DNA of 14,588 bases from Clostridiales bacterium UBA1316 (lineage in GTDB: Bacteria > Bacillota > Clostridia > Oscillospirales > Oscillospiraceae). Below the pieces are notes generated by a model. That model did no database searches, was not told where the DNA came from, and was given only the letters and a program-made list of their open reading frames with translations. Positions 7,201-13,417 of the stretch are shown piece by piece. Made by a program: the position numbers and the translations under genes. Where the stretch lies: positions 13,104 to 27,691 of the forward strand of contig DBTM01000066.1 in NCBI GenBank assembly GCA_002307055.1, given 5' to 3'. Every line of letters starts with the position of its first letter. Position 1 is the stretch's first letter.

Positions 7201-7294
7201 GCACAATATTCGGGCCATAATAATATGTATAATCAAGATCGTCTTGAAAGAGTTCGATAACGGCGTTTTCAAAGTTGGCTTCGGTAAAGGACAT
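4283..7294 (-). CDS. hsdR: type I restriction enzyme, restriction (R) subunit
   Basis: This 1003-residue protein, a normal full length for HsdR, supplies the ATP-driven DNA translocation and cleavage of the type I complex. The N-terminal nuclease domain has D134 (RPDVVVF), E148-L-K150 (VIELKS) and a QxxxY motif (Q165 to Y169). The SF2 motor shows Walker A, HTQGSGKS, at about 286-293; DEAH at 387-390, in MADEAHRSQ; the TGTP motif at about 428-431; and the later motifs WLTGFDVPSL and QAIARVNRVYKDK at about 640-680. The C-terminal helical region (VSARAEMRSLVKRLLKRH-like) probably docks on the methylase core. The ATG at 7294 follows AAGGAG by 7 bases. No frameshift or lost catalytic residue is visible, so it should be functional. 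Confidence 0.97.
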   Translation of the reverse strand: MSFTEANFENAVIELFQDDLDYTYYYGPNIVRDYRSALFEDVLKSGLEGVNAHLSKDAIKEAVYRLKNMGSLNLLQNNETFMDWLQNGVEVCVTVNGEAKYLRVKLIDYEDGGKNSFVVVNQWTVVENEEKRPDVVVFINGLPLVVIELKSVSREETSASAAYRQLRNYMHDIPCLFNYNVFCVMSDMVTSKVGTITADEDRYMEWKTVDGDYEETKYAMFNVLFEGMFEKSRLLDIIKNFVLFSRESDGTKKILAGYHQYFAVKKAIETSKTAVKTDGKAGIFWHTQGSGKSLSMVFYAKLLQTHLDSPTIVVLTDRNDLDDQLYTQFCNTKDFLRQVPQQAESREDLKKLLAGRQANGIIFTTMQKFEESLEPLSERRNIILMADEAHRSQYALDEKVDKETGHVTVGYARLVRESLPNATFIGFTGTPITLRDRSTREIFGNYIDIYDMTQAVEDGATRPVFYESRVVNLGLNEAVLKKIDAEYEVMAQNAEEYAIEKSKKELGRMDSILGAQETIKSLCADIVMHYEDRQDICTGKAMIVAYSRPIAMKIYKELLRLRPNWDEKLKLVITATNDDPEDWKEIIGNKAYKKELAKKFKNNDDPMKIAIVVDMWLTGFDVPSLATMYVYKPMVGHNLMQAIARVNRVYKDKEGGLIVDYVGLASALKKAMNDFTVRDRANYGDTDILKMALPKFIEKLEVCKDFFHGFDFSKFESGSDLDRARIIVGGINFIVGNEAGKILFIREALLLRNAQSLCRSLLTKSQRFEAAFFEAVRTAVTRIATGKKLSLKEINDRINALLKQSIKSEGVIDLFSDARKEINLFDPAFLEEIAAMKQKNLVAELLKKLISEQITVYKKTNLVKSELFSDMLKNLMNSYRNGLITNAEVIDELLKMADQMSRDHKEGEELGLSTEEKAFYDALTKPEALKDFYSNDELVAITKELTEQLRKSRTIDWQKKESARAEMRSLVKRLLKRHKYPPDELPNATEWVLAQCEQWTDAE

Positions 7295-7362
7295 AGGACC
7301 ACTCCTTCTGTGAATTCGTCCTTTGACGATTAAATCCTCGTTGTCTCTATGTACAGAGATAG

Positions 7363-7503
7363 TTATTTCTTCTTATCATTATTGTCAGCAGAATGAGTTA
7401 GTACTGATTTTACAGGATTTGTCGTGATCGTTGTGTGCGGTTTATTCGTAGGATTTGTAGGTACCGGTTTTGTTGGTATAATAATGACTTTATCATTGCT
7501 CAT
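7363..7503 (-). CDS. 46-residue Thr/Pro/Asn-rich small ORF in the hsd operon
   Basis: This small ORF begins MSNDKVIIIPTKPVPTNPTN and ends DNNDKKK. It is hydrophilic, rich in Thr, Pro, Asn and Lys, and probably disordered. The ATG at 7503 has a purine-rich GGAAGG site about 5 bases upstream and starts 11 bases after the stop of the 180-residue membrane protein gene, on the same strand and in the same operon, which is the main reason to call it. It resembles no family I know. It could be a small partner of the membrane protein or a fortuitous ORF. Confidence 0.5.
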   Translation of the reverse strand: MSNDKVIIIPTKPVPTNPTNKPHTTITTNPVKSVLTHSADNNDKKK

Positions 7504-7514
7504 TATTTCCTTCC

Positions 7515-8057
7515 TCACTTCACAAAATAAAATATATAACCGTAAACAAACGATATAACAATTGACGCTACTGCACAGAAAAAAGTAATCATAGAAATAG
7601 TTATTAAGACTACTCGTGTATCGTTTACTTTATGCTTCGCTTTCCAAATAGGGTTAATTGTTTCGATCCAGCTTTTACTTCTCTGAGCTTCGCTACCAAA
7701 ATAATCCATATTCTCTTCGCAATGATTAAAGATATCCATTGGTGATGGCAAGGTGTTGTATTTGTATCTCCATTGTACAAATAATGCCACAACCATACTA
7801 ATTATAAGTAACAATAGCGTTATCCCTAAACATACGAGAATATAAGAACCGGATACTTTTGTTAGGGATACAGTAAGAATCGGTACCAGCATAAGCAATG
7901 CTACTGAAATAATAGAAAACGCTGTGAGCATCTGTGATGACTGGTTAATAAGTGATTGTTCTCTTTTTTCTTCGAGCTCAAAAGATAACATTGCATACTC
8001 TTGTGCATTCTTGATTATTTTGTTAACATCAAGGGCTTCCGTTTGTTTCTTTTTCAC
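7515..8057 (-). CDS. membrane protein of unknown function within the type I RM operon
   Basis: This 180-residue protein has a charged N-terminal helix (about residues 1-45, with SFELEEKREQSLINQSSQM). Two adjacent membrane segments (about 45-65 and 71-94), a cytoplasmic stretch with conserved-looking aromatics (FNHCEENMDYFGSEAQRSKSW, 110-130) and a final membrane segment at about 150-176 follow. The first codon is GTG at 8057, since the nearby ATG at 8059 reads straight into a stop. A 6-codon leader ORF (MIEKEA) with a TGGAG site ends just upstream. The architecture, a soluble helix plus a paired membrane hairpin, loosely recalls small membrane effectors of defence systems such as SLATT-type proteins, but I cannot assign a family. 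Base composition is AT-rich like its neighbours and unlike hsdM. Confidence 0.72.
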   Translation of the reverse strand: MKKKQTEALDVNKIIKNAQEYAMLSFELEEKREQSLINQSSQMLTAFSIISVALLMLVPILTVSLTKVSGSYILVCLGITLLLLIISMVVALFVQWRYKYNTLPSPMDIFNHCEENMDYFGSEAQRSKSWIETINPIWKAKHKVNDTRVVLITISMITFFCAVASIVISFVYGYIFYFVK

Positions 8058-8251
8058 ATTTCACGCTTCTTTCTCAATCATTTTTATGTCTCCATTTATT
8101 AACTTGGGCAGAATTATATTGTTTATATTACTTGACGTTGATTTTCAAATATGTTGTGATATATAATGTTTGCTATTTCGCTAATTATTACATCAAACTT
8201 TTAATTACTAGATATTCAATAATAATTAATTAGCTTCTTGTTTTACAATAG
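8058..8251. other. AT-rich intergenic gap between the two membrane protein genes
   Basis: About 194 bases, strongly AT-rich, with several TATAAT-like words on both strands but no correctly spaced -35 box that I would defend. A separate promoter for the 180-residue protein gene is possible here, given the size of the gap in an otherwise compact operon. Confidence 0.4.
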
Positions 8252-8644
8252 TTATAATTTAGCTGATTGTTTACGTTTTCGTTTATGAAGAATCACTAAA
8301 ACAATAACCGCAATGACTACCGCACCAACAATTACCCAGATCCACCAATGAAGCGTCATTAAGAATTTGATAAACCAAAAGACACCACCGACAACAGAAA
8401 TAAATATGACTGCAACTATGGCGAATAACGTCATAATGATGAATTTTATAATAGCGTTAAGGACAGCGCCTGCCCCGCTGCCGTCAATAAATCCTTCAGC
8501 ATATAGTCTCCCAACAATTTGGTAAGAAAACATAGCCGCAGCAAAACCGACAACGCCCAATATAACCCAGTTGGTTAAAGGGTCGTTGGATATCTGGTAT
8601 TGCCCTACAACCCAGTCGAATATCAGCTTAAGTATTTTACTCAC
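8252..8644 (-). CDS. small multi-pass membrane protein within the type I RM operon
   Basis: This 130-residue, very hydrophobic protein has three to four membrane segments, at about residues 25-46, 62-84, 85-98 and 100-121. It ends in a strongly basic cytoplasmic tail, HKRKRKQ. A conserved-looking segment, YQIVGRLYAEGFIDGSGAGA (about 41-60), resembles hypothetical membrane proteins of Clostridia. The start is GTG at 8644, with GGAGG 8 bases upstream, only 27 bases after the hsdS stop, so it is co-transcribed with hsdS. It is not part of any known type I enzyme. The function is unknown. Confidence 0.72.
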   Translation of the reverse strand: MSKILKLIFDWVVGQYQISNDPLTNWVILGVVGFAAAMFSYQIVGRLYAEGFIDGSGAGAVLNAIIKFIIMTLFAIVAVIFISVVGGVFWFIKFLMTLHWWIWVIVGAVVIAVIVLVILHKRKRKQSAKL

Positions 8645-8671
8645 CTTTCACACCTCCACAGAGAGATGACG

Positions 8672-9874
8672 CTAGACATCATCAATATTAGCGACAGATA
8701 ATTCACCTGACATGAGGTGTGGAAGCAAAGCATCTCTTAAAATAGATAGTCGGATGTTTTCTAATGTGATCAGGTAATTTTTTCTAAGAAAGTTCGTCAC
8801 AATTTCCGAGAACTCTGATAACAATTTGTCAGACGGGATAACAATTGGATAGCTCATGATATGCTGCTTATCGCCTCTGGGCATTTTTGTTCCTTTTGAC
8901 CCAGACACCATAAAATCAAAGAACTTGTCATTATACAGACAGCAATACAGAAATTGAGATAATTGAGGAGAACGAGGTCGGAAACAAAGGACATCGGTAG
9001 AGCATCCTCCCTCAAAATTACAATAAATGATTTTCATAAAATATGGACGAATGTTTGACACCAGTATATCCCCAGTTTTAAACATCGTTGTCTGTACGCT
9101 CGAAGGTAAGCTCGATGCATCGACGTAACCCGACTTGTTTTGAAGAATATTCTCAGTTGATATGTAAGTTTTTAGCGTTAACTCAGAAACAGCAATTCTG
9201 TCTGTGCTAAAGTCGCAAATGTCACCGAGGAAACCTGACTTTAAATCAGACGGTTGCTTTCCTCCCAACGGCTCAAAATCGATAAACCAGCTTTTAAAAA
9301 TAGCCTGTGCCATTTCTTCAAGGGTTTTATTGATGCGGTTATTAAGTTTGATTTTATCATCAAGGGCGGAGAAGACGGCTGCGATTGCTTTTTGTTCTTT
9401 GCTAGGTGGTAACATCAACTTTATCTTTTTCAGACTCTCAATTGTTAATGCTTTTTGTGTTGAACCAATAGTAATCTCTTCAAGTTTTTGTTTTCCCAAA
9501 TCTGAACAGAAAAAGTAATATAGGTATTTGCTATCCAAACAATAACTCAGATTTCTAAACCAAGTTAAGTTTCCATCTTTAAAGTAAAATAGGTCATCCC
9601 ATTTAACAATATATGGTATCCCCAAAGTCCCTACTGATGTCAGTAAAATGTCTCCTTCAATCGGAACACCAAATTTTCTCTTTATTTCGATGTATTTATC
9701 TTTTGTGATAAATAATTCCGTAGTTATTTCATCGTTGTTGTGCTTCTGAATGATCTCCTTTGATCTATAAAAGGGGATTCCTTGTGATACATAATCAGAT
9801 AAATATATACGCTTACTAGATGTAATCTCACATAAGTCTCCAATCGTAGTCTCTCTCCATCCATCACTGTTCAA
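8672..9874 (-). CDS. hsdS: type I restriction-modification specificity (S) subunit
   Basis: This 400-residue protein has the usual two-repeat HsdS plan. Target recognition domain 1 runs to about residue 155. The first conserved helical spacer starts at PPSKEQKAIAAVFSALDDKI (about 156) and ends SWFIDFEP (about 202). Target recognition domain 2 spans about 213-340, and the second spacer about 345-400 ends LLPHLMSGEL. It selects the bipartite DNA target for both methylation and restriction. The start is TTG at 9874 overlapping the TGA of the preceding short frame (TTGA); an in-frame stop just upstream excludes a longer start, and the nearby ATG at 9882 is out of frame. It is AT-rich compared with hsdM, as expected for an exchanged specificity module. 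Full length; no repeats that would allow phase variation were seen inside. Confidence 0.95.
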   Translation of the reverse strand: MNSDGWRETTIGDLCEITSSKRIYLSDYVSQGIPFYRSKEIIQKHNNDEITTELFITKDKYIEIKRKFGVPIEGDILLTSVGTLGIPYIVKWDDLFYFKDGNLTWFRNLSYCLDSKYLYYFFCSDLGKQKLEEITIGSTQKALTIESLKKIKLMLPPSKEQKAIAAVFSALDDKIKLNNRINKTLEEMAQAIFKSWFIDFEPLGGKQPSDLKSGFLGDICDFSTDRIAVSELTLKTYISTENILQNKSGYVDASSLPSSVQTTMFKTGDILVSNIRPYFMKIIYCNFEGGCSTDVLCFRPRSPQLSQFLYCCLYNDKFFDFMVSGSKGTKMPRGDKQHIMSYPIVIPSDKLLSEFSEIVTNFLRKNYLITLENIRLSILRDALLPHLMSGELSVANIDDV

Positions 9875-9903
9875 TACTCATAACTCCCGATCTTTCCTTT
9901 GTG

Positions 9904-9975
9904 TTGCTCAAAGTTTTTAGCATCTTTGGCAGTTGTTGCAAAATTTGCAACAACTAAAATTTTGTCGATTTCGGA
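9904..9975 (-). pseudogene. RhuM-like gene remnant between hsdM and hsdS
   Basis: The frame that is open between hsdM and hsdS encodes SEIDKI followed by LVVANFATTAKDAKNFEQ. This matches my recollection of the RhuM (virulence RhuM) family core, a VVANFATTA-x-DGK-x-Y segment preceded by a SELD-type stretch. RhuM-family genes often sit inside type I restriction operons between the methylase and specificity genes. Only about 24 residues survive. The flanking residues in this frame are antisense-free read-through of the hsdM end and filler up to the hsdS start, so this is best read as the scar of a deleted rhuM gene. It needs a profile search to confirm. Confidence 0.4.
9931..9955. repeat. perfect 12+1+12 palindrome between hsdM and hsdS
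   Basis: AGTTGTTGCAAA (9931-9942), one A, then TTTGCAACAACT (9944-9955). It coincides with the codons for VVANFATT in the RhuM-like remnant. It could serve as an mRNA hairpin or as a protein binding site ahead of hsdS. There is no U-tail, so it is not a terminator. Confidence 0.8.
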
Positions 9976-9979
9976 ATTG

Positions 9980-11482
9980 TTAGAGTTCAAATCCGATGCC
10001 TCCCAACTGTTTTCTGATTTCTGCTTCGAGTTCATGACTTTTAGCAAAGAGGGTCGACAGTTCACCGGTCAGGCGAACCATTTTTTCCTCGAAGGGTTCG
10101 CCGTCGTCTTCTTGGTCTTCGATGCCGACGTAGCGGCCGGGGGTGAGGATGAAGGCGTGTTTTTCGATCTCGGAAGTTGCGACAGAGGCGCAGAAGCCTT
10201 TTTCGTCGGTTAGGGTGCCGGAGTCGAAGGAGAGGAAGGTGTCGGCGATTTTGGTGATGTCGGCGTCGGTGAATTCGCGGAGGCGGCGGGAGACCATGGT
10301 GCCCATTTTGCGGGCGTCTATGAAGAGGGTTTTGCCTTTTTGGGTTTTGTTGCGGTTGAGGAACCAGAGGGAGACGGGGATTTGGGTTGTGTAGAAGAGC
10401 TGGGGGGGCATGGCGATGATGCCTTCGACGAGGTCGGCTTGGACGATGTTTTTGCGGATTTCGCCTTCACCGCCGCTTTGGGAGGAAAGCGAACCATTCG
10501 CTAATACCATGCCGATTTTGCCGTTGGGGGCGAGGTGGTGGATCATGTGCTGCATCCAGGCGAAGTTGGCGTTGCCGGAGGGCGGGAGGCCGTATTTCCA
10601 GCGTTTGTCGTCGCGGAGCTTGTCTTGGCCCCAGTCGGAGAGGTTAAAAGGGGGGTTGGCTAGGATGTAGTCGGCTTTCAGCGTCGGGTGGCAGTCGTCA
10701 AAGAAGGTGTCGGCGTTGAATTTGCCAAGGTCGGCTTCTATACCGCGGATGGCGAGGTTCATGGTGCACATCTTCCATGTTGTGGCGTTGGAATCCTGCC
10801 CGTAAATCGAGATATTGTTGATATTGCCCGAGTGGTTTTCAATAAATTTTGCCGACTGGACGAACATACCGCCGGAACCGCAGCAGGGGTCGTAGACTCT
10901 GCCGTCAAACGGGCGGAGGACTTCAACGAGCGTCCGGACGACGCTTGCGGGTGTGTAAAATTCTCCGGCGAGCTTGCCTTCCTGCTCGGCGAATTTAGAC
11001 AGGCAGTATTCGTAGGTACGGCCTAGCACATCCTTTGTGCTTCCGTGTTCTATCATTGTAATGTTGGTGAACAGGTCGACAACATCGCCGAGCCTGCGCT
11101 TGTCCAGCTCAGGGCGCGCAAAGCTTTTCGGCAGAATACCTTTCAGGCGCTTGTTGGATTTTTCAATCTCCAGCATGGCGTTGTCGATGGTTTCGCCGAC
11201 AGTGGCGTTGTGCGCGTCGGTTGCGATGACGTTCCAGCGTGCATCCTCCGGCACGAAAAAGACGCCCCGGCTGAGATACTCGTCCAAGTCTTCCTCAAAG
11301 CCTTCGCCCTCGTCTTTCAGCTCTTTAAAGCGTTCATCAAATTTATCCGAAATGTATTTTAAGAATATGAGTCCAAGCACGACGCTTTTATATTCCGATG
11401 CGTCCATATTCCCGCGCAAAATACATGCCGCGTCCCATATCTGTTTTTCAAAGCCAATGTTGGCCGTGTTGATGTCAGCCAT
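9980..11482 (-). CDS. hsdM: type I restriction-modification DNA methyltransferase (M) subunit
   Basis: This 500-residue protein starts at ATG 11482 (MADINTANIGFEKQIWDAAC). A longer frame exists upstream, but this start matches the usual HsdM N-terminus. It methylates adenine (N6) using S-adenosylmethionine. The N-terminal HsdM_N helical domain is followed by GEFYTP (about 173-178), the AdoMet-binding motif DPCCGSGG at 198-205 and the catalytic NPPF at 276-279. The C-terminal helices contact HsdS. It is the first gene of the hsd operon. The ribosome binding site is only a G-run (GGGGG, 8 bases upstream). Codon use shifts inside the gene: the 3' part (about 9980-10700) is distinctly GC-rich, with C-ending codons, while the 5' part is near 50 percent. 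Confidence 0.97.
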   Translation of the reverse strand: MADINTANIGFEKQIWDAACILRGNMDASEYKSVVLGLIFLKYISDKFDERFKELKDEGEGFEEDLDEYLSRGVFFVPEDARWNVIATDAHNATVGETIDNAMLEIEKSNKRLKGILPKSFARPELDKRRLGDVVDLFTNITMIEHGSTKDVLGRTYEYCLSKFAEQEGKLAGEFYTPASVVRTLVEVLRPFDGRVYDPCCGSGGMFVQSAKFIENHSGNINNISIYGQDSNATTWKMCTMNLAIRGIEADLGKFNADTFFDDCHPTLKADYILANPPFNLSDWGQDKLRDDKRWKYGLPPSGNANFAWMQHMIHHLAPNGKIGMVLANGSLSSQSGGEGEIRKNIVQADLVEGIIAMPPQLFYTTQIPVSLWFLNRNKTQKGKTLFIDARKMGTMVSRRLREFTDADITKIADTFLSFDSGTLTDEKGFCASVATSEIEKHAFILTPGRYVGIEDQEDDGEPFEEKMVRLTGELSTLFAKSHELEAEIRKQLGGIGFEL

Positions 11483-11536
11483 ATATAAAAACCCCCGTAA
11501 AGTGTTCATCTGCACTGTAGATTTGAAATTATCATG

Positions 11537-11565
11537 AGTATATATTATTTTCGCATATTTGTACA
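11537..11565 (-). promoter_or_regulatory. candidate promoter of the hsd operon
   Basis: On the minus strand, TGTACA (11560-11565) and TATACT (11537-11542) are separated by 17 bases. The predicted start near 11530 leaves a leader of about 48 bases before the hsdM ATG. The -35 box matches the consensus at only four of six positions. Confidence 0.45.
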
Positions 11566-11574
11566 TTCATAATA

Positions 11575-11616
11575 ACCCAAAATGTTACATATAAAGAAAT
11601 TTTGGGTCCCCCCCCC
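11575..11616. promoter_or_regulatory. inverted repeat plus 9-C homopolymer between divergent promoters
   Basis: ACCCAAAAT (11575-11583) is repeated inverted as ATTTTGGGT (11599-11607), followed at once by nine C (11608-11616). The block lies between the hsdM promoter and the promoter of the divergent 105-residue gene. It could be an operator, and the homopolymer could vary in length by slippage. Neither is shown by sequence alone. Confidence 0.5.
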
Positions 11617-11645
11617 AATCCGTCTATCTCCCGGTGGACAGAATA

Positions 11646-11674
11646 TTAACTTGCATCGCTTGAACTGCTATACT
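11646..11674 (+). promoter_or_regulatory. candidate promoter of the 105-residue gene
   Basis: TTAACT (11646-11651) and TATACT (11669-11674) are 17 bases apart. The expected transcription start is near 11681, about 30 bases before the ATG. Confidence 0.5.
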
Positions 11675-11710
11675 GAACCTGACCAAGAAATAATAATTGG
11701 AGGCGATTGT

Positions 11711-12028
11711 ATGGAAATCGGTACGGAAAGGCTGATTAAAAAATTTGCCAGGGGGTTTGAGCGGGGAAGCGACTCCTCCGCGCGGTATATCGCGAGCGAG
11801 GACATGCAGGGCTTTATCACGGAGTTGGTTTCGGTGTTCAGCGGGATTGGCGTGCGTATACGCAAGGACAGGGGGCAGGGGCTGCTGCTTTCGGTCCTGC
11901 AGTGGGATACGTGGGCCGTGCTTTATTCCGTCCACATCAGGAACACGAATACCCGCGGGCTGGTTCGCTCACCCGTGCGGTACTGTTTGGAGATCGAAAA
12001 CAGGGACGTTATCGTGGGATTCCGGTGA
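11711..12028 (+). CDS. hypothetical protein, unrecognised
   Basis: This is a 105-residue protein from ATG 11711, which has an excellent GGAGG site 7 bases upstream; the longer upstream frame has no ribosome site. It starts MEIGTERLIKKFARGFERG and ends IENRDVIVGFR. It is soluble and basic, with an N-terminal helix, a middle predicted amphipathic region (DMQGFITELVSVFSG) and a C-terminal beta-rich half containing WDTWAVLYSVHIRN. I recognise no family. It stands alone on the plus strand, sharing an intergenic region with hsdM. No T-tailed terminator follows on this strand, so transcription may converge with that from sigF. Confidence 0.75.
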   Translation: MEIGTERLIKKFARGFERGSDSSARYIASEDMQGFITELVSVFSGIGVRIRKDRGQGLLLSVLQWDTWAVLYSVHIRNTNTRGLVRSPVRYCLEIENRDVIVGFR

Positions 12029-12064
12029 AAATTTTTATATGTATATATGGGTTTTTTCGAGTGC

Positions 12065-12101
12065 AAAAAATAAAAAGCCTGTGATTGCAGTCATCACAGG
12101 C
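12065..12101 (-). terminator. intrinsic terminator downstream of sigF
   Basis: GCCTGTGAT (12077-12085) pairs perfectly with ATCACAGGC (12093-12101) around a 7-base loop. Read on the minus strand it is followed by TTTTTATTTTTT. It would end the spoIIA transcript about 165 bases beyond the sigF stop. On the plus strand no T-run follows. Confidence 0.88.
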
Positions 12102-12160
12102 GATGGGAACGGCGTTTTGTTAACACAAAGGTAATATATTTAATACAATTGTAACAATTT

Positions 12161-12232
12161 AAACGCAAAAATCGGTGCTTTAAAGGCCAATACAGGCGTT
12201 TTATTGCGGTTATCGGCCCAATTTTCGCGTTT
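12161..12232. repeat. long inverted repeat in the sigF 3' untranslated region
   Basis: AAACGCAAAAATCGG (12161-12175) can pair along 15 positions with CCAATTTTCGCGTTT (12218-12232) if two G-U pairs are allowed in the minus-strand RNA. A small inner CAATA/TATTG hairpin is possible. It is not followed by a U-run. The rest of 12029-12264 shows nothing else beyond the terminator. Confidence 0.5.
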
Positions 12233-12264
12233 AACCCCCTGTTTTGGGCGCATAAAAAGGCTGT

Positions 12265-12972
12265 TTATTCGAGCTGAGCCCTGAGCTGCTCGACGGCGCG
12301 GCGCTCCAGACGCGAAACCTGCACCTGCGACACCTTGAGGACGCGCGCGGCGGCCTCCTGCGTCATACCGCGGTAATAGCGCAGGCGGATGACTATTTGT
12401 TCCTTGTCGGGCAGGGCGGAGATGGCCTCGCGCAGCGATACCTGTTCAATCAGGTTTTCCTCCTGGCACCAGTCGCCGAGCACGTTCTCTAAGGTAAAGC
12501 CGTCTTCCCCCGTCTCTCTTTGCAGCGATTCGGGCGCGCCGGTCGCCGTCTCCGCCACGGCAATCTCCTCTACGGAGATGCCGGTTTCGCCCGAGAGCTC
12601 CGAGAGCGTCGGCTCTCTGCCGTATTGCTGCTCCAGCGCGCTTTTCGCATTCCGGATTATATGCGCCCGCTCCTTGATGCTGCGGCTGACCTTGATTGAC
12701 CCGTCGTCGCGCAAAAACCTCCGGATTTCCCCGGCGATCTTCGGCACGGCATAGGTGGAAAACTGCGTGCCGTAAGCCGGGTCGAAACCGGCCACAGCTT
12801 TTAAGAACCCGACGCAGCCGAGCTGATACAGGTCGTCCGGGTCGACGCCGCGCCCAAAGTACCGGCGCGCAATGCTCCATATTAAGCCGGAATTCAAATG
12901 CACCATCTCTTCAGCCGCGTCCCTGTCCCCGTTTTTAGCCGCGATGAGACGGTCGAGCGCCATCTGTTCCAT
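12265..12972 (-). CDS. sigF: RNA polymerase sporulation sigma factor SigF
   Basis: This 235-residue sigma-70 family protein is the first forespore-specific sigma factor. Region 2 includes DDLYQLGCVGFLKAVAGFD and QFSTYAVPKIAGEIRRFLRD (about 45-88). Region 3 is at about 95-150, and the region 4 helix-turn-helix MTQEAAARVLKVSQVQVSRL is at about 203-222. The neighbouring spoIIAB and spoIIAA genes separate it from SigG and SigB, which it would otherwise resemble. The ATG at 12972 overlaps the TGA of spoIIAB by one base (TGATG), with no strong ribosome site of its own, so it is translationally coupled. In Bacillus the protein is held inactive by SpoIIAB until SpoIIAA is dephosphorylated by SpoIIE. 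Also called spoIIAC. Confidence 0.95.
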   Translation of the reverse strand: MEQMALDRLIAAKNGDRDAAEEMVHLNSGLIWSIARRYFGRGVDPDDLYQLGCVGFLKAVAGFDPAYGTQFSTYAVPKIAGEIRRFLRDDGSIKVSRSIKERAHIIRNAKSALEQQYGREPTLSELSGETGISVEEIAVAETATGAPESLQRETGEDGFTLENVLGDWCQEENLIEQVSLREAISALPDKEQIVIRLRYYRGMTQEAAARVLKVSQVQVSRLERRAVEQLRAQLE

Positions 12973-13412
12973 CAATGTGCAGCCGCCCGGACAGATATTT
13001 TGCGGCGCATGACGACGGTCGTCCCGCGCCCTGGCTTGGACCGCACACGCAGCTTGTCCATAAAGCTCTCCATAATCGTAAACCCCATGCCGCTCCGGTC
13101 ATCCCCGCCGGTTGTGAACATCGGAGACCGCGCGCGGTCAATGTCCTCAATGCCGCAGCCCCAGTCCCGGACGGTGATTTCAATGGAATTGTCGTCAAAC
13201 AGCCGGGCGCGCAGCATAATCCTGCCCAGCGTATCCGGGTACGCGTGGACGATGCCGTTCGTCACCGCCTCGCTGACGGCTGTTTTGATATCTCCCAGCT
13301 CGTCGAGTGTCGGGTCGAGCTGCGCGGCAAAGCAAGCGATGGCTGTCCGCGCAAACCCCTCGTTTGCCGACCTGCTTAAAAACTCCATTTTGATATTATT
13401 AATCTCTGTCAT
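12972..13412 (-). CDS. spoIIAB: anti-sigma F factor and serine kinase SpoIIAB
   Basis: This 146-residue GHKL-type ATPase/kinase binds and inhibits SigF and phosphorylates SpoIIAA. The ATP-binding boxes are the N box EAVTN (E48, N52), the G1 box DWGCGI (83-88) and the G2 box RSGMGFTIME (106-115). The N-terminal part, EGFARTAIACFAAQLDPTLDEL, matches the Bacillus protein closely. I use ATG 13412, which has AAGGAGG about 10 bases upstream; the GTG at 13421 would place that site too close. The spoIIAA stop is 5 bases away, so the three genes form one operon with the order SpoIIAA-SpoIIAB-SigF. Confidence 0.95.
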   Translation of the reverse strand: MTEINNIKMEFLSRSANEGFARTAIACFAAQLDPTLDELGDIKTAVSEAVTNGIVHAYPDTLGRIMLRARLFDDNSIEITVRDWGCGIEDIDRARSPMFTTGGDDRSGMGFTIMESFMDKLRVRSKPGRGTTVVMRRKISVRAAAH

Positions 13413-13417
13413 ATGTA

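Noticed and set aside
6518..7333. 271-codon plus-strand frame
   Set aside because: It is antisense to hsdR, which has all expected motifs. The translation is rich in His, Ile and Arg with no domain, as expected for a shadow frame.
9112..9123. 12-bp palindrome TCGATGCATCGA within hsdS
   Set aside because: It is short, lies inside a coding domain and has no flanking repeats, so it is not a credible hsdS inversion site.
9871..10065. 64-codon minus-strand frame overlapping the 3' end of hsdM, taken as a complete gene
   Set aside because: Its first half is an out-of-frame reading of hsdM and it has no start site signal. Only the short RhuM-like stretch between hsdM and hsdS is worth keeping, as a remnant.
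11483..11566. Longer N-terminus for HsdM starting at 11566
   Set aside because: The extra 28 residues lack a ribosome site and overlap the predicted promoter region; the standard HsdM start is at 11482.
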